From Seongchinamella unica (lineage in GTDB: Bacteria > Pseudomonadota > Gammaproteobacteria > Pseudomonadales > Halieaceae): DNA of 64,000 bases. The notes beneath the pieces are model-generated. The model was not told where the DNA came from, searched no databases, and was given only the letters and a program-made list of their open reading frames with translations. Below, in pieces: positions 16,886 to 26,492 of the stretch (position 1 is the first letter of the stretch; each line of letters starts with the position of its first letter). The stretch spans positions 543,335 to 607,334 of the forward strand of contig NZ_SMSE01000001.1 in assembly GCF_004354085.1 (NCBI RefSeq), in the 5' to 3' direction. The translations under genes and the position numbers were made by a program.

Positions 16886-17761
16886 TTAGTAAGTGGGCAG
16901 CTCGATCGCGCGGATGGCATCGAGCCCGCCAACGCTTTGCTGGTAGGCCTCCTCCGAGTCCCCGAGGTACCTGTCCAGGTAGCCCTGGAACCCGGCCTCA
17001 TCTTTTGCCGAGGCTGCATATGCCTTGAAGTGAGCCACATCGAAGCCGTAGAGCGGAGCACAGGAGCTAGGGTGGGCGCCACCGGCGATGGGAATCACGC
17101 CGGTGGTCTGGGAGCGCTCCCAGTGCACCATGCGTGCCTGCGCCGGGTCGTGAAAATAGTCAGTGTCCACCAACTCGTCACAGGAGACATAGGTCTCCCG
17201 TGCCGCCCGGGCGAACCAGTCATCCATGTAATGATCCGGGCCTGCGATCTGGCAAACCCCGCGACGGTCGGCGCGATCGGCGTGAATTAACGACACGTCC
17301 AGCCTCAGGGCGGGCATGGCCACCCACTCCTTGTCGTCATAGGGACTGTCGATCACCTTGATATCCGGGTTCTTGCTGATGATGTCGGTACCGAGGCCAA
17401 CTTCCGTGGGTATGAATGGCAACCCCCAGGCAGCGGCTCGCAGACCCAGCAACATCATGCCTTCGTCGATCTCCATGACCTCGATGGAGCCGGACTGGCG
17501 GGCCTGGCGGAAATAGGGCTCCAGCGGAATAAAATCCAGTGAGACGAAGGCGAACACCACTTTTTTGACCTTGCCCGCGGCACACAGCATGCCCACATCG
17601 GCGCCACCGTAGGAGACCAGCGTGAGATCCTTGAGGTCGGAACGAAGGATCTCGCGCACCAGGGCCATGGGCTTGCGCCGGGGGCCCCAGCCGCCGATCC
17701 CGATAGTCATCCCGTCGGTTAATCCGGCAACCACATCCCTGGCGGTCATTTGCTTGTTCAT
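16886..17761 (-). CDS. ipdA: COCHEA-CoA hydrolase alpha subunit IpdA
   Basis: 291 residues. N-terminal DGMTIGIGGWGPRRKPMALVR is the CoA-transferase family I alpha loop. YGGADVGMLCAAGKVKK follows, then the acidic EIDEG segment (97-101) near the expected active site and ICQIAG/DHYMDDWFARAA near the C-terminal half. Pairs with the downstream ipdB gene. Ribosome site GGAAAGACAG. The neighbour set (ipdB, ipdC, echA20, fadD3) makes the steroid function much more likely than an ordinary 3-oxoacid CoA-transferase. Confidence 0.88.
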   Translation of the reverse strand: MNKQMTARDVVAGLTDGMTIGIGGWGPRRKPMALVREILRSDLKDLTLVSYGGADVGMLCAAGKVKKVVFAFVSLDFIPLEPYFRQARQSGSIEVMEIDEGMMLLGLRAAAWGLPFIPTEVGLGTDIISKNPDIKVIDSPYDDKEWVAMPALRLDVSLIHADRADRRGVCQIAGPDHYMDDWFARAARETYVSCDELVDTDYFHDPAQARMVHWERSQTTGVIPIAGGAHPSSCAPLYGFDVAHFKAYAASAKDEAGFQGYLDRYLGDSEEAYQQSVGGLDAIRAIELPTY

Positions 17762-17776
17762 CTGTCTTTCCTTATC

Positions 17777-18241
17777 TCAACTGACTATCCGCGCCATGCG
17801 ATAGTCATGCTTCAAAAAATTAACCCCCAGGCTGCTCTCGGTGCGTCGCACACCGGGAACACTGCTGATATGTTGGCGCACGAAACTGGCCAGGTGCTCG
17901 GTATTCTTGACCATGGTGATGGCGAGTATGTCGGAACGGCCGAGCATGACGCCGACAAAGCCCAGTTCCGACACCGCTGCCAGGGTCCGGGCGACATCCC
18001 GGGTCTGGTCACTGCGCTCTACCTCGATCCAGATGTAGGCCAGGGTGGCATCGACAAAGCGGTCGATATTGGTCACTGCCGTAATCCGCAACTGCTTCTG
18101 CTCTTCCATGCGTTTGATACGAGCGCGCACTGTGCCCTCGGAGACCCCGAGGCTCTCGGCGATCTGCCGGTTACTGACCCGCGCATCCGGTGACAGACTC
18201 TCCACGATGGCCCGATCAAGTTTGTCCAGCTCACGCATCAT
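17777..18241 (-). CDS. Lrp/AsnC-family transcriptional regulator (first of two)
   Basis: 154 residues: winged HTH (LDRAIVESLSPDARVSNRQ, then IAESLGVSEGTVRARIKRM) at about 6-50 and an AsnC/RAM ligand-binding domain (LAYIWIEVERS; VGVMLGRSDILAITMV; ISSVPGVRRTESSLGVNFLK). Start ATG 18241 or the adjacent ATG 18238. Overlaps the end of the second regulator gene by about 11 bases. Its place inside the fadD3-ipdAB run suggests it senses a steroid-derived acyl-CoA or acid, in place of the TetR regulator KstR2 (inference). Confidence 0.88.
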   Translation of the reverse strand: MMRELDKLDRAIVESLSPDARVSNRQIAESLGVSEGTVRARIKRMEEQKQLRITAVTNIDRFVDATLAYIWIEVERSDQTRDVARTLAAVSELGFVGVMLGRSDILAITMVKNTEHLASFVRQHISSVPGVRRTESSLGVNFLKHDYRMARIVS

Positions 18242-18725
18242 GGAAAGGCACCCAGTCCGGTTGGTTTTTCAACACATCCATGGCCAGCGCCGGCGTCAAT
18301 CGACGCACACCCGGGACCGAGCCCAGCGTGGCCATCAACAATTCGCTGAGACTGCCGGCATCCTCGGTGACCACTAAAATCTCAATATCGTGGCTGCCAA
18401 CCACGACGTTAACTGAAAACACTTCGGCGATAGCCGCAAGATCTGTAGCCACAGCCTCCGGATCGCGGTTTTCCACCTGCACACCAATGGCCAGCAGCAT
18501 GCCGTAGCCCGCCGCCTCGATATCGGTGACCGCAACGACGCGCATGGTATTGGACTCTTCCAGCCGCCTGACTCGTGCCCGCACCGTCGCCTCGGTAATC
18601 CCCAGCTCACGGGCAATGGCGCGGTAGGGCATCCGGCCATCGGCACGCAGCAGGGCGATAATCCCATGGTCGGTATCATCGAGGTCGATCGGCCGGGTGC
18701 CAGCACTCGCTGCCAGGTTATTCAT
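18231..18725 (-). CDS. Lrp/AsnC-family transcriptional regulator (second of two)
   Basis: 164 residues. HTH at about 17-60 (IDLDDTDHGIIALLRADGR, then IARELGITEATVRARVRRL) followed by the RAM domain (LLAIGVQVENRD; NVVVGSHDIEILVVT; LGSVPGVRRLTPALAMDVLK). Clearly a paralogue of the next gene, and the two overlap, so they probably form hetero-oligomers or read two ligands. Its start overlaps the fadD3 stop (ATGA, four bases). A dyad upstream of fadD3 (20377-20408) is a candidate target. Confidence 0.88.
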   Translation of the reverse strand: MNNLAASAGTRPIDLDDTDHGIIALLRADGRMPYRAIARELGITEATVRARVRRLEESNTMRVVAVTDIEAAGYGMLLAIGVQVENRDPEAVATDLAAIAEVFSVNVVVGSHDIEILVVTEDAGSLSELLMATLGSVPGVRRLTPALAMDVLKNQPDWVPFHDA

Positions 18726-20308
18726 TGCCCGCTCTCGCTCGCCGCCAGCTCGCGCAGCTGGTTTTTCAGTACCTTGCCACCGGCATTCATTGGTAATTCA
18801 TCGACAAATCGCACGCTGCGGGGCACCTTGTAATTGGCCATATTGTCCCGCGACCAGGCGATGACCTGCTCCTCGTCCAGCGTCGCGCCGGCCGTCGGCA
18901 CAATGTAGGCGCGGGCGACCTCACCCAGGCGCTCGTCGGGAACACCGATAACCGCTGCGCGCGCAACGCCGGGCATGCCGGACAACATGTTTTCAATCTC
19001 CGCCGGGTAGGTATTGAAGCCGCCGACGATGAACATGTCTTTTATCCTGTCAGTGATACGGATATAGCCGTCGGCATCCATCACCCCCACATCGCCGGTT
19101 TTCAGCCAGCCATCCGCGGTAATGGTCCTGGCCGTCTCCTCCGGATTGTCCAGGTATTCGCGCATCACGTTAAAGCCGCGGAACCAGATTTCGCCTTCAG
19201 TGCCGGGAGGGACCGATGCACCATCGCTATCGACCAGCTTTACCTCGACCCCGTCCATGGCCCGGCCGGAACTGTGGGAGATACGCTCGGCGCTATCGTC
19301 CGGCCGGCAGATCGATACCACGCCGCAGGATTCGGTCAGGCCGTAGGCGGTTACCACCACTTCGAACCCGAGCTCCTCCCGCATCTGCTCCACCAGCGAC
19401 ACCGGCACCGGCGCAGCGCCAGTCACTGCCAGGCGCAGGCTGGAGAGGTCATAGTCACCCCGTCGCGGATGGGCCAGCATCGACTGATAGATGGTGGGGG
19501 GACCGGGGATCATCGACACCCTGTCGCGCTGTATCTGCTCCATCACCGCGTCCAGGTCAAAACTTCGCACCGGCAGGATATGGGCCCCGCGAATCATGCA
19601 GGCCAGCCAGCCCGCCTTGTAGCCAAAGGAGTGAAAGAACGGATTGATCACCAGGTAGTTGTCCTCCGCCCGCAAGCCGACGGTGGCACTCCAGTTCTCA
19701 AAGGTGCGGATATTCTGCCCATGACAGGTCACCACACCCTTGGGATGGCCGGTGGTACCCGAGGTGAACAGGATATCCAGCGGATCATCCGGGGTTATCA
19801 CGGCAGCTCGCTCAGCCACAGCCGCCTCGTCGATATCGGCACCCGCGGCCAGGAACGATTCCCAGGGCTGACAGCCGGCGGCGGCGCCCTCCAGCAGAAC
19901 CCGCCGCTCCAGGGCAGGCAGCGCCTCCCCGTCGAGCAGGGAGGGATATTGCACCCCCAGAAAGTCAGCAACCGTCAACAGGATGCGGGCCCCGCTGGCG
20001 CGGAGTATGTAGGCTGCCTCGTGACCCTTCATTCGGGTATTCAGCGGCACCAGCACGCCACCGACGCTCTGGGCGCCGATCGCGGCAATAATCCACTGGT
20101 AGATATTGGGGGCCCAGATCGCTATACGTTCACCGGGGCGCAGGCCCGCCGCCAGAAAAGCACGGGCCGCTTTGACACGCATCGCGTCAAGCTGGCGGTA
20201 GCTCAGGCGCACCTCACCGTCGCTGATGGCCGGTCGCTCAGCGTGCGCTGCGGCTGACTGGGCAATCAGTTGCGGTAACGTTCTTGGCTGGTAGGTGGTT
20301 GCGGGCAT
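18722..20308 (-). CDS. fadD3: Acyl-CoA synthetase, FadD3-like (HIP-CoA ligase)
   Basis: 528-residue adenylate-forming CoA ligase. P-loop LFTSGTTGHPKGVV, HSFGYKAGWLA, YGLTESCG, the DGWLKTGDVGVMDADGYI hinge region, and the C-terminal Lys motif PMNAGGKVLKNQLREL. FadD3 activates HIP, the bicyclic acid left after steroid rings A and B are cleaved, and so commits it to the ipd pathway. First gene of the run, with an AT-rich promoter region in front. The name depends on context; the family also contains many fatty-acid ligases. Confidence 0.82.
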   Translation of the reverse strand: MPATTYQPRTLPQLIAQSAAAHAERPAISDGEVRLSYRQLDAMRVKAARAFLAAGLRPGERIAIWAPNIYQWIIAAIGAQSVGGVLVPLNTRMKGHEAAYILRASGARILLTVADFLGVQYPSLLDGEALPALERRVLLEGAAAGCQPWESFLAAGADIDEAAVAERAAVITPDDPLDILFTSGTTGHPKGVVTCHGQNIRTFENWSATVGLRAEDNYLVINPFFHSFGYKAGWLACMIRGAHILPVRSFDLDAVMEQIQRDRVSMIPGPPTIYQSMLAHPRRGDYDLSSLRLAVTGAAPVPVSLVEQMREELGFEVVVTAYGLTESCGVVSICRPDDSAERISHSSGRAMDGVEVKLVDSDGASVPPGTEGEIWFRGFNVMREYLDNPEETARTITADGWLKTGDVGVMDADGYIRITDRIKDMFIVGGFNTYPAEIENMLSGMPGVARAAVIGVPDERLGEVARAYIVPTAGATLDEEQVIAWSRDNMANYKVPRSVRFVDELPMNAGGKVLKNQLRELAASESGQ

Positions 20309-20376
20309 GCTTGCGACGGGAGCTCAGTAATACAGGAGCACCATAGTAGTCCTCTGATTCCGCCCAAACAAGTTAA

Positions 20377-20408
20377 ATTCGTAATTATTGGTTCAATATT
20401 TTACGAAT
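20377..20408. promoter_or_regulatory. 32-bp operator-like dyad upstream of fadD3
   Basis: Outer arms ATTCGTAA and TTACGAAT are perfect inverted repeats, with partly matching inner parts (TTATTGG / CAATATT). It lies 69-100 bases upstream of the fadD3 start in an AT-rich gap and downstream of a TATAAT. A bound regulator here would block transcription. Which regulator binds is unknown; the two Lrp/AsnC proteins are the nearest candidates. Confidence 0.55.
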
Positions 20409-20418
20409 AGCGTTATTT

Positions 20419-20424
20419 ATTATA
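20419..20424 (-). promoter_or_regulatory. Candidate -10 element for the fadD3 operon
   Basis: TATAAT read on the - strand, in the run TTTTAATATAATAAATAACG. No convincing -35 lies 17 bases upstream (TTCTGC is the nearest). Placement just before the 32-bp dyad fits a regulated promoter. Confidence 0.4.
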
Positions 20425-20456
20425 TTAAAAGCACTCTTTATACGCAGAAGGCATCA

Positions 20457-21293
20457 CTAAATTTCGATCAGCTCCCAGGTGCCGTCCTCGCTGTGCTGCA
20501 GTGCCCGGTTTTCCTGCTGCAGTTTGATCAGGTGGGCACTCATGGACAATTTGGCCATGGTGTGCAGACCGGGATCCACGTCGTCGTAAACCACTTCCAC
20601 CAGTTGATCCAGATTCGCCCTGCCGGTGTGTCGCAGCCCGCGGATCACCTTGGCCTCCCGCTGCAGGCGGTGATTGACCAGCCACTGCACCACTGACCGC
20701 GAGTCTTCCATCACTTCGCCGTGCCCGGGAGCAATCAGATGCAGGTCATAACGCAACAGCAATTGCAGGGACTCGATGTAGGCTTTCATATCGCCGCTGG
20801 GTGGCACGATCACCACCGTGGAGCCATTCATGATGTGATCGCCGGCGAACAGCATCCGCTCCTCTTCCAGCAAAAAGCAGAAATGATTGCTCACGTGCCC
20901 CGGCGTATGCACCGCCCTGAGCGTGAACTCATCGGTGGTCAGTACGTCGTCATGGGACAGCTGCCAGGAAGGACTGAAGGTGTCATCCTGAAACATGTCA
21001 TCAGCGGGCAGGGCTCCGATCACCTCGGCACCGGTAGCCTCGTGCACCGCCTGCCAGGCAGGCGAGTGATCGGGGTGGGTGTGGGTGCAGACAATCCACT
21101 TGATCCTGCCAGCGCCGGCCGCAAGAATCGCGTCGATATGCGAGGGGATGGCAGGCCCCGGATCCAGCACTGCCACCTGGTCATCCCCCAGCAGGTAGGT
21201 ATTGGTCCCAGCGCCAGTCATCACCCCCGGGTTCGGGGCCACCAGGCGCCGTACCCGGGGGTTGAGCCGGAAGGGTACGCCGTGGTCAAGCAT
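20457..21293 (-). CDS. Metallo-beta-lactamase-fold hydrolase (LACTB2-like)
   Basis: 278 residues. Zinc motif HTHPDH at 71-76, HTPGHVSNHFCF, and FAGDHIMNG give the metal ligands of the MBL fold. The C-terminal domain after about residue 210 (LQREAKVIRGLRHTG) is the winged-helix tail seen in LACTB2-like hydrolases. Role unknown; a thioesterase or lactone hydrolase acting on CoA esters of the neighbouring pathway is possible. Same strand as fabV upstream but 63 bases away. Start choice ATG 21293 has no clear ribosome site. Confidence 0.8.
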   Translation of the reverse strand: MLDHGVPFRLNPRVRRLVAPNPGVMTGAGTNTYLLGDDQVAVLDPGPAIPSHIDAILAAGAGRIKWIVCTHTHPDHSPAWQAVHEATGAEVIGALPADDMFQDDTFSPSWQLSHDDVLTTDEFTLRAVHTPGHVSNHFCFLLEEERMLFAGDHIMNGSTVVIVPPSGDMKAYIESLQLLLRYDLHLIAPGHGEVMEDSRSVVQWLVNHRLQREAKVIRGLRHTGRANLDQLVEVVYDDVDPGLHTMAKLSMSAHLIKLQQENRALQHSEDGTWELIEI

Positions 21294-21356
21294 GGGCGCG
21301 CCCTGATTGCGGAAATGCCTGCGAGCCTGAGTGCCTTGCCATCTTCCGGAGGTACC

Positions 21357-22547
21357 CTAGACCAGGTTGGCGATGGGGGCCACAGGAGAGACGTCAGCCT
21401 CGTAGTCCACCCCCTCTACTTCAAAGCCGAACAGCTGCAGGAACTCGCGTTTGTAACCTTCGAAATCCGACAGCTGCCGCAGGGTATCGGTATTGATGTC
21501 CTCCCAGAGTGCGGCAACCGCCGCCTGCACTTCCGGGTCCAGTTCCTTGCGATCGGCCCGCAGCCGTCCCTCTTCATCCAGATACGGATCCTGGCCATAA
21601 AGAGAATCGCGGAACAGGCCGTCCACCTGTTCGATACAGCCCTCGTGCACACCGCGTTCCTTCATCACCTTGAACAACAGGGCCAGGTAAATGGGCATCG
21701 CGGGAATCGCGGCACTGGCCTGGGTGACCACGGCCTTGAGCACCGACACGCGGGCGTCACCGCCATGGGCCGCCAGCCGCTCGCGAATATCTATCACCCG
21801 CTTGTCCAGGTCCTTCTTGGCGGCGCCGATTGTCCCGTGCCAGTAGATATCCCAGGTCAGCTTTTCACCGATGTAGGTGTAGGCCGTGGTCTTGGCACCG
21901 TCCGCCAGCACGCCCGCCTCGTCCAGGGCCTCGATCCACATTTGCCAGTCCTCGCCACCCATCACCGCCACGGTATTGTCGATTTCTTCCTGGGTGGCCT
22001 GTTCCAGATGGAAGTCCTGTACCTCTTCCTTGTCGGTATTTACCCCTTTCTGCACGGTGTCGCTACCGATGGGCTTGAGCGTGGAGTTGTGGATTTCACC
22101 GGTTACCGGGTGCTGACGCCGGGGCGCCGCCAGGCTGTAGACCACCAGATCCACCTGGCCCAGGTCTGCCTTGATCGTCTCTATCGTTTTCTGCTTGATT
22201 TCATCGGAGAAGGCGTCGCCATTGATGCTCTTGGCATACAGGCCCTCGGCCTCGGCAAACTTGTGAAAGGCCGCCGAGTTGTACCAGCCCGCAGTGCCGG
22301 GCTTTTTCTCGGTGCCTTCCTTTTCAAAGAATATCCCCAGCGTCGCGGCTCCGGCACCAAAGGCTGCGCTGATCCGCGAAGCCAGGCCGTATCCTGTAGA
22401 CGCGCCGATGACCAGCACTCGTTTGGGTCCGCCCTCAATAGGCCCCTTGCCCTTCACGTAGTCGATCTGTCTTTTTACGTTGGCCTCGCAGCCGGTGGGA
22501 TGAGTTGTAATACAGAGGAATCCGCGCACGCGTGGCTTGATGATCAT
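21357..22547 (-). CDS. fabV: Enoyl-ACP/trans-2-enoyl-CoA reductase FabV
   Basis: 396 residues, the normal FabV length. NAD-binding loop [14 protein letters not shown] at 46-59; active-site Tyr235 and Lys244 in [13 protein letters not shown], the family Y-x8-K spacing. [20 protein letters not shown] is the typical N-terminus. Reduces the double bond in the last step of fatty-acid elongation; FabV enzymes are known to resist triclosan. Monocistronic or first of a pair with the MBL gene. Confidence 0.95.
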   Translation of the reverse strand: MIIKPRVRGFLCITTHPTGCEANVKRQIDYVKGKGPIEGGPKRVLVIGASTGYGLASRISAAFGAGAATLGIFFEKEGTEKKPGTAGWYNSAAFHKFAEAEGLYAKSINGDAFSDEIKQKTIETIKADLGQVDLVVYSLAAPRRQHPVTGEIHNSTLKPIGSDTVQKGVNTDKEEVQDFHLEQATQEEIDNTVAVMGGEDWQMWIEALDEAGVLADGAKTTAYTYIGEKLTWDIYWHGTIGAAKKDLDKRVIDIRERLAAHGGDARVSVLKAVVTQASAAIPAMPIYLALLFKVMKERGVHEGCIEQVDGLFRDSLYGQDPYLDEEGRLRADRKELDPEVQAAVAALWEDINTDTLRQLSDFEGYKREFLQLFGFEVEGVDYEADVSPVAPIANLV

Positions 22548-22624
22548 GGGCTGTAGGTCCTGGATATTCTTTGGAAAGGTCCCTCATGGGAACGGACGCA
22601 GTTTAGCACAGGGTTGAGCGCAGA

Positions 22625-24406
22625 TCAGGGCAGATCGTGGCCGGCGGCGTTGGTAATCCACACGGTCTGGTAGGGTGCGAGCTCTATCACCTCCTCACGG
22701 CTGTGATAGTGCTCACCGCCGATCAGGTCCACCCATTCCTGGGTACCGATCAGGTTGATATCCGACAGTGACAGGGGCAGAGGCTCACGACTGATATTGC
22801 TGATGCAGAAGATACCCTGGCGACGATCCATGCTCTGCCGCCAGAACCCGAACAGGGCATCGCCGAGGTGCAACGTGAACTGGGTGGCATTGGGATGAAA
22901 AGCCGCCTGCTGGCGACGCACCGCCAGCAACGCCTTGATGCGGGCGAACACCTGGGCGTGCGAGGAATCTTCACGCTCCAGCTCCTCGATGAGCACGTCG
23001 TACTCCCACTGGTGGCGATTAATGGATCGATATTGCCCGCTGTGCTCCACCCGCTGGTAGTCGTTGCGCGTGCCCAGCAGGCTGTGGATGTAAATACCGG
23101 GTATGCCCTCGAGGGCCAGCATGATGGCGTGGGCGCAGATAAACCGGTCCACGGCCCTGCTGTCCGGGCCGGCAGTGGTTCCCTGCAGGGCGTCGAACAG
23201 CGAGATGTTGATTTCATAGGGCTTGCTCTGGCCGTCCTCCAGCGCCCGGAAGGAGACATGACCGCCAAAGCGGCGCATGGTGGTCACCAGTTCCTCCAGT
23301 TCCTCGTCGCTGAGCAGCCCCTCCGCGGGCCGCAAGCCAATACCATCGTGGGAGGCGACGAAGTTGAAATAGGCGGTCCCGTTCTGCGCCGGCGGCATGC
23401 TCATCATCCAGGTCTTGAGATGACGACAGTTGCCGGTCACCAGCGTATTGACCAGCAATGGCGGCAGGGAGAAGTTGTAGACGCAATGGGCCTCGTTGGC
23501 GTTACCGAAGTAGGACAGGTTCTCGCGGTTGGGGATATTGGTCTCGGTAATAAGCAGCGCGCCCGGTACGGCGTATTCCACCAGGGTGCGGAACAGGCGC
23601 ACCACCTCGTGGGTTTCCTCCAGGTTGAGGCAGGTGGTGCCGGGGATTTTCCACAGGAAAGCCACCGCGTCGAGCCTGAATATCCGCACCCCGTTGTCCA
23701 GGTACAGGCGAACAATCGACACCATCTGCTTGAGCACTTCCGGGTTGCGGAAATCCAGGTCAACCTGGTCGTGGCTGAAGGTACACCAGACGTAGCGTGT
23801 TCCCTCGGGGGTTTCCACCTCACGCAGCAGCTCGGAGGTTCGCGGCCTGACTACAGCACTGATATCAGCGTCCGGCAGTGCCGTGTAGAAATAGCCTTTG
23901 CCGGGCGACTTGTCCTGGAGGAAGTTTTCAAACCAGAGACTGCGACCCGAGCAGTGATTAATCACCAGATCCGCCATCAGGTCATATTCGCCGGCAATGG
24001 CGGAGATATCCTCCCAGCTGCCGAGGAACTCGTTGACGCTGGAGTAATCGAGCACCGCAAAACCGTCATCAGAGCTCCAGGGGTAGAACGGCAGGATATG
24101 CACCCCGGTGACGAGGCCATCGCTATAGTCGTCGAGGAAGCTTTTGAGGGTGGCCAGCGGCACTTCTCCCTCTCGCAGCAGGGTGTCGCCGTAGGTAATG
24201 ACGATTGCGTCGCGCTGGCTCCAGTGATTCACATACTGCGGCGGCGCCGGCGCAAGCTCGTCGAGCCGCATGATATCCAGCAGCTCTTTCGCCAGTGTGT
24301 CATAGTCAACGACAGTCGGGGTATCGTGGTAGATAGCCTCGACGTGATGCAGGACCTTGTCTAACAACAGGCCCGTTTCAGGAGTTCGCTGCAGCATTTC
24401 CGTCAC
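22625..24406 (-). CDS. Glucosylglycerate phosphorylase (GH13_18, sucrose-phosphorylase-like)
   Basis: 593-residue GH13 enzyme. Catalytic nucleophile Asp246 in [13 protein letters not shown], acid/base Glu288 in LLITETNIP, and transition-state Asp354 in [11 protein letters not shown]-terminal region includes [16 protein letters not shown], typical of subfamily 18. Sucrose phosphorylase is the older label, but the adjacent glucosyl-3-phosphoglycerate synthase, phosphatase and glycerate kinase genes point to phosphorolysis of glucosylglycerate into glucose-1-phosphate and D-glycerate. Start at 24406 overlaps gpgS by 29 bases; ATG 24397 is an alternative. Confidence 0.85.
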   Translation of the reverse strand: MTEMLQRTPETGLLLDKVLHHVEAIYHDTPTVVDYDTLAKELLDIMRLDELAPAPPQYVNHWSQRDAIVITYGDTLLREGEVPLATLKSFLDDYSDGLVTGVHILPFYPWSSDDGFAVLDYSSVNEFLGSWEDISAIAGEYDLMADLVINHCSGRSLWFENFLQDKSPGKGYFYTALPDADISAVVRPRTSELLREVETPEGTRYVWCTFSHDQVDLDFRNPEVLKQMVSIVRLYLDNGVRIFRLDAVAFLWKIPGTTCLNLEETHEVVRLFRTLVEYAVPGALLITETNIPNRENLSYFGNANEAHCVYNFSLPPLLVNTLVTGNCRHLKTWMMSMPPAQNGTAYFNFVASHDGIGLRPAEGLLSDEELEELVTTMRRFGGHVSFRALEDGQSKPYEINISLFDALQGTTAGPDSRAVDRFICAHAIMLALEGIPGIYIHSLLGTRNDYQRVEHSGQYRSINRHQWEYDVLIEELEREDSSHAQVFARIKALLAVRRQQAAFHPNATQFTLHLGDALFGFWRQSMDRRQGIFCISNISREPLPLSLSDINLIGTQEWVDLIGGEHYHSREEVIELAPYQTVWITNAAGHDLP

Positions 24407-25631
24407 CTGCTATTCCAAATTCCCTGTGGTCTTCCTCTACCGCTTCGCGCAATTGCTTGAGCACATCGGGGATCGCGCTGATAACCCGGCTCCAGCTGGG
24501 AATGAACGGGCGCTCCATGGGACGATCCAGGAATGCCTCCCCGGCCTTCATGATATTTTCCGCAAACAACTCCACCGCTTTTTCTTCATTGTGGATATCC
24601 AGGCTGAGGCCGTTCATCAGCGCATCATTGTGATAGGTTTCAACGAAGTCCAGGGCAATGCGGTAATAGGTCGCCTTCAGTGAGCGGAAGCTCTCGGTGT
24701 TGAAGGTCACCCCCCGGGTGGCAAGCTTGCGGAACAGGGCCTTGCAGATATCGATGGACATTTTCGACAGGCCGCCGGCCTCATTATCCGCCGACAGGTC
24801 CTGGTGCTTGTGATCGTAGACGTCGGCGATATCGGCCTGGCACAGCCGGTTGTTGGCATAATTGCGATACATTTCGGACAGCACTCCGATCTCCAGACCC
24901 CAGTCACTGGGAATGCGTATATCGTTGAGCACATCGCGGCGGAAGGAAAACTCCCCGGCCAGCGGGTAACGGAAGCTGTCCATATATTCCAGGTATTCCA
25001 TTTTACCCAGATTCATCTTCAGCGCCCGCAGCAGGGGCGTAACCAGCAGGCGGCTGACCCGCCCGTTGATTTTGCCGTCGGCAACCCGGGCGTAATAACC
25101 CTTGCAGAACTCGTAGTTGAAGCGGGGATGGGCCACCGGGTAAATCAGCCGCGCCAGCATGGATCGATCATAGGTGACAATGTCGCAGTCGTGCAGGGCC
25201 ACCGACTCAGCGCGATTGGACGCCAGCGTGTATCCCATGCAGTACCAGACATTGCGCCCCTTGCCCAGTTCGCGAGGCGCCAGGTCCATATCCTGTAGTT
25301 GCTGGTCCAGCGCCTGCAGACGTGGTCCTTCATTCCACAGCACCCGGTGCCGCTGCGGCAGTTGACCGAAGAACTTCAACGCTTCCCGATACTGGGATTC
25401 ATCCGCCCGATCCAGTCCGATGACAATCTCGGACAGGTAGGACGCCGGCTTCAGGGCCTGGATGATTGCCGGCAGGGCCTCACCCTCAAGCTCGGAGTAC
25501 AGGGAGGGCAGGATCAAACCCAGTGGTCGCTCCCGGGAGAACTCCAGCAACTCCTGTTCCATTGCCTCCAGCGGCCGGCTGGACAGGTCATGCAGGGTTG
25601 TGATGATGCCGTTCTGGTGAAAATCGCCCAT
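24378..25631 (-). CDS. gpgS: Glucosyl-3-phosphoglycerate synthase
   Basis: 417-residue GT-A glycosyltransferase. [19 protein letters not shown] and [16 protein letters not shown] are the family N-terminal signatures. The metal/donor motif is [22 protein letters not shown] and the acceptor-side [11 protein letters not shown] follow. Makes glucosyl-3-phosphoglycerate from a nucleotide-activated glucose and 3-phosphoglycerate. Mannosyl donor use cannot be excluded by eye. Overlaps the phosphorylase gene and lies 18 bases after the phosphatase gene. Confidence 0.85.
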   Translation of the reverse strand: MGDFHQNGIITTLHDLSSRPLEAMEQELLEFSRERPLGLILPSLYSELEGEALPAIIQALKPASYLSEIVIGLDRADESQYREALKFFGQLPQRHRVLWNEGPRLQALDQQLQDMDLAPRELGKGRNVWYCMGYTLASNRAESVALHDCDIVTYDRSMLARLIYPVAHPRFNYEFCKGYYARVADGKINGRVSRLLVTPLLRALKMNLGKMEYLEYMDSFRYPLAGEFSFRRDVLNDIRIPSDWGLEIGVLSEMYRNYANNRLCQADIADVYDHKHQDLSADNEAGGLSKMSIDICKALFRKLATRGVTFNTESFRSLKATYYRIALDFVETYHNDALMNGLSLDIHNEEKAVELFAENIMKAGEAFLDRPMERPFIPSWSRVISAIPDVLKQLREAVEEDHREFGIAGDGNAAANS

Positions 25632-25649
25632 ATCAGGTTTTCCTCAATA

Positions 25650-26492
25650 TTAAATAGCGACGGAAGTGGACTCGCCAAGCCATTGGCCGACACCTTCAGC
25701 CCAGCCAACAGGCCCGAAGCCCTCACTGTAGATCACCCCGTTCTCCCGTTTCAGCGGCGGATAATCATGTACCGGCGATTTGATCACCAGCGCGGTTTCC
25801 GCCGCCTCCAACATGGCAATATCGTTGCGACTGTCGCCAATCGCGATGTCACGGATCACGACATTGCCCGATTGGGCGGCATAGATTTCCCGCAATCGGG
25901 CCAGTGCCCGCCCCTTGTCACAGTCGCCCGCCAGGGTAAGAAAACGCCCGCCCTGCAGTGGGTGGGCTCCCAGAGACAGCAAGGAGCCAACAAACTCAGC
26001 CTTACGCTCGTCGCTACCCAGCCACTTGACCGGCTCGCTGAACTCGCGCTGGTTGGCGAGCGCCGCCTCTGCAGTACCCAGGCCAGTCATTTCAACGATG
26101 CCCGCTACCCGGGCCCGATGGAAGTACTCAAACTCCCCGGAGAACCCGGCCTCCAGCGACTGGAGAATGTCCAGCCACTTCTGCCGATCCGGGGAGAACT
26201 CCATGACCCAGTAATCATCCCGTTCCCGCGTGCCGTCAGGCTGCTCGGCAAAGTAGCCCCGGGGGATATAAATCGCCGCGCCATTTTCCACCACAAACGG
26301 ATGGCGATTATCCAGCTCGGCGCGAATGCGCTCGATCTCGACCCGGGTTTTACTGGTCACCGCGATAACGGGAATGCCTGCCCGCTCCAGTTTCGCCAGC
26401 ACGGGCAGGGCGGCATCAAAGCTGTAGTCATCATGATCCAGCAGCGACCCGTCCAGGTCAGTAAACACCAGTGCCATGGTCTGCGTGCTCAA
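25650..26492 (-). CDS. Glucosyl/mannosyl-3-phosphoglycerate phosphatase
   Basis: 280-residue HAD phosphatase of the MpgP/YedP type. Motif I TDLDGSLLDHDDYS, motif II VTSKTR, and motif IV IGDSRNDIAML with the metal-binding Asp residues. The C2-type cap lies between motifs II and III. Removes the phosphate made by GpgS to release glucosylglycerate. Start 26492 overlaps the glycerate kinase stop by four bases; ATG 26477 just before motif I is possible. Confidence 0.87.
   Translation of the reverse strand: MSTQTMALVFTDLDGSLLDHDDYSFDAALPVLAKLERAGIPVIAVTSKTRVEIERIRAELDNRHPFVVENGAAIYIPRGYFAEQPDGTRERDDYWVMEFSPDRQKWLDILQSLEAGFSGEFEYFHRARVAGIVEMTGLGTAEAALANQREFSEPVKWLGSDERKAEFVGSLLSLGAHPLQGGRFLTLAGDCDKGRALARLREIYAAQSGNVVIRDIAIGDSRNDIAMLEAAETALVIKSPVHDYPPLKRENGVIYSEGFGPVGWAEGVGQWLGESTSVAI

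Noticed and set aside
24378-25631. Mannosylglycerate rather than glucosylglycerate synthesis
   Set aside because: Not excluded by motif reading, but the GH13_18 phosphorylase next to it acts on glucosides, so the glucosyl version is preferred.
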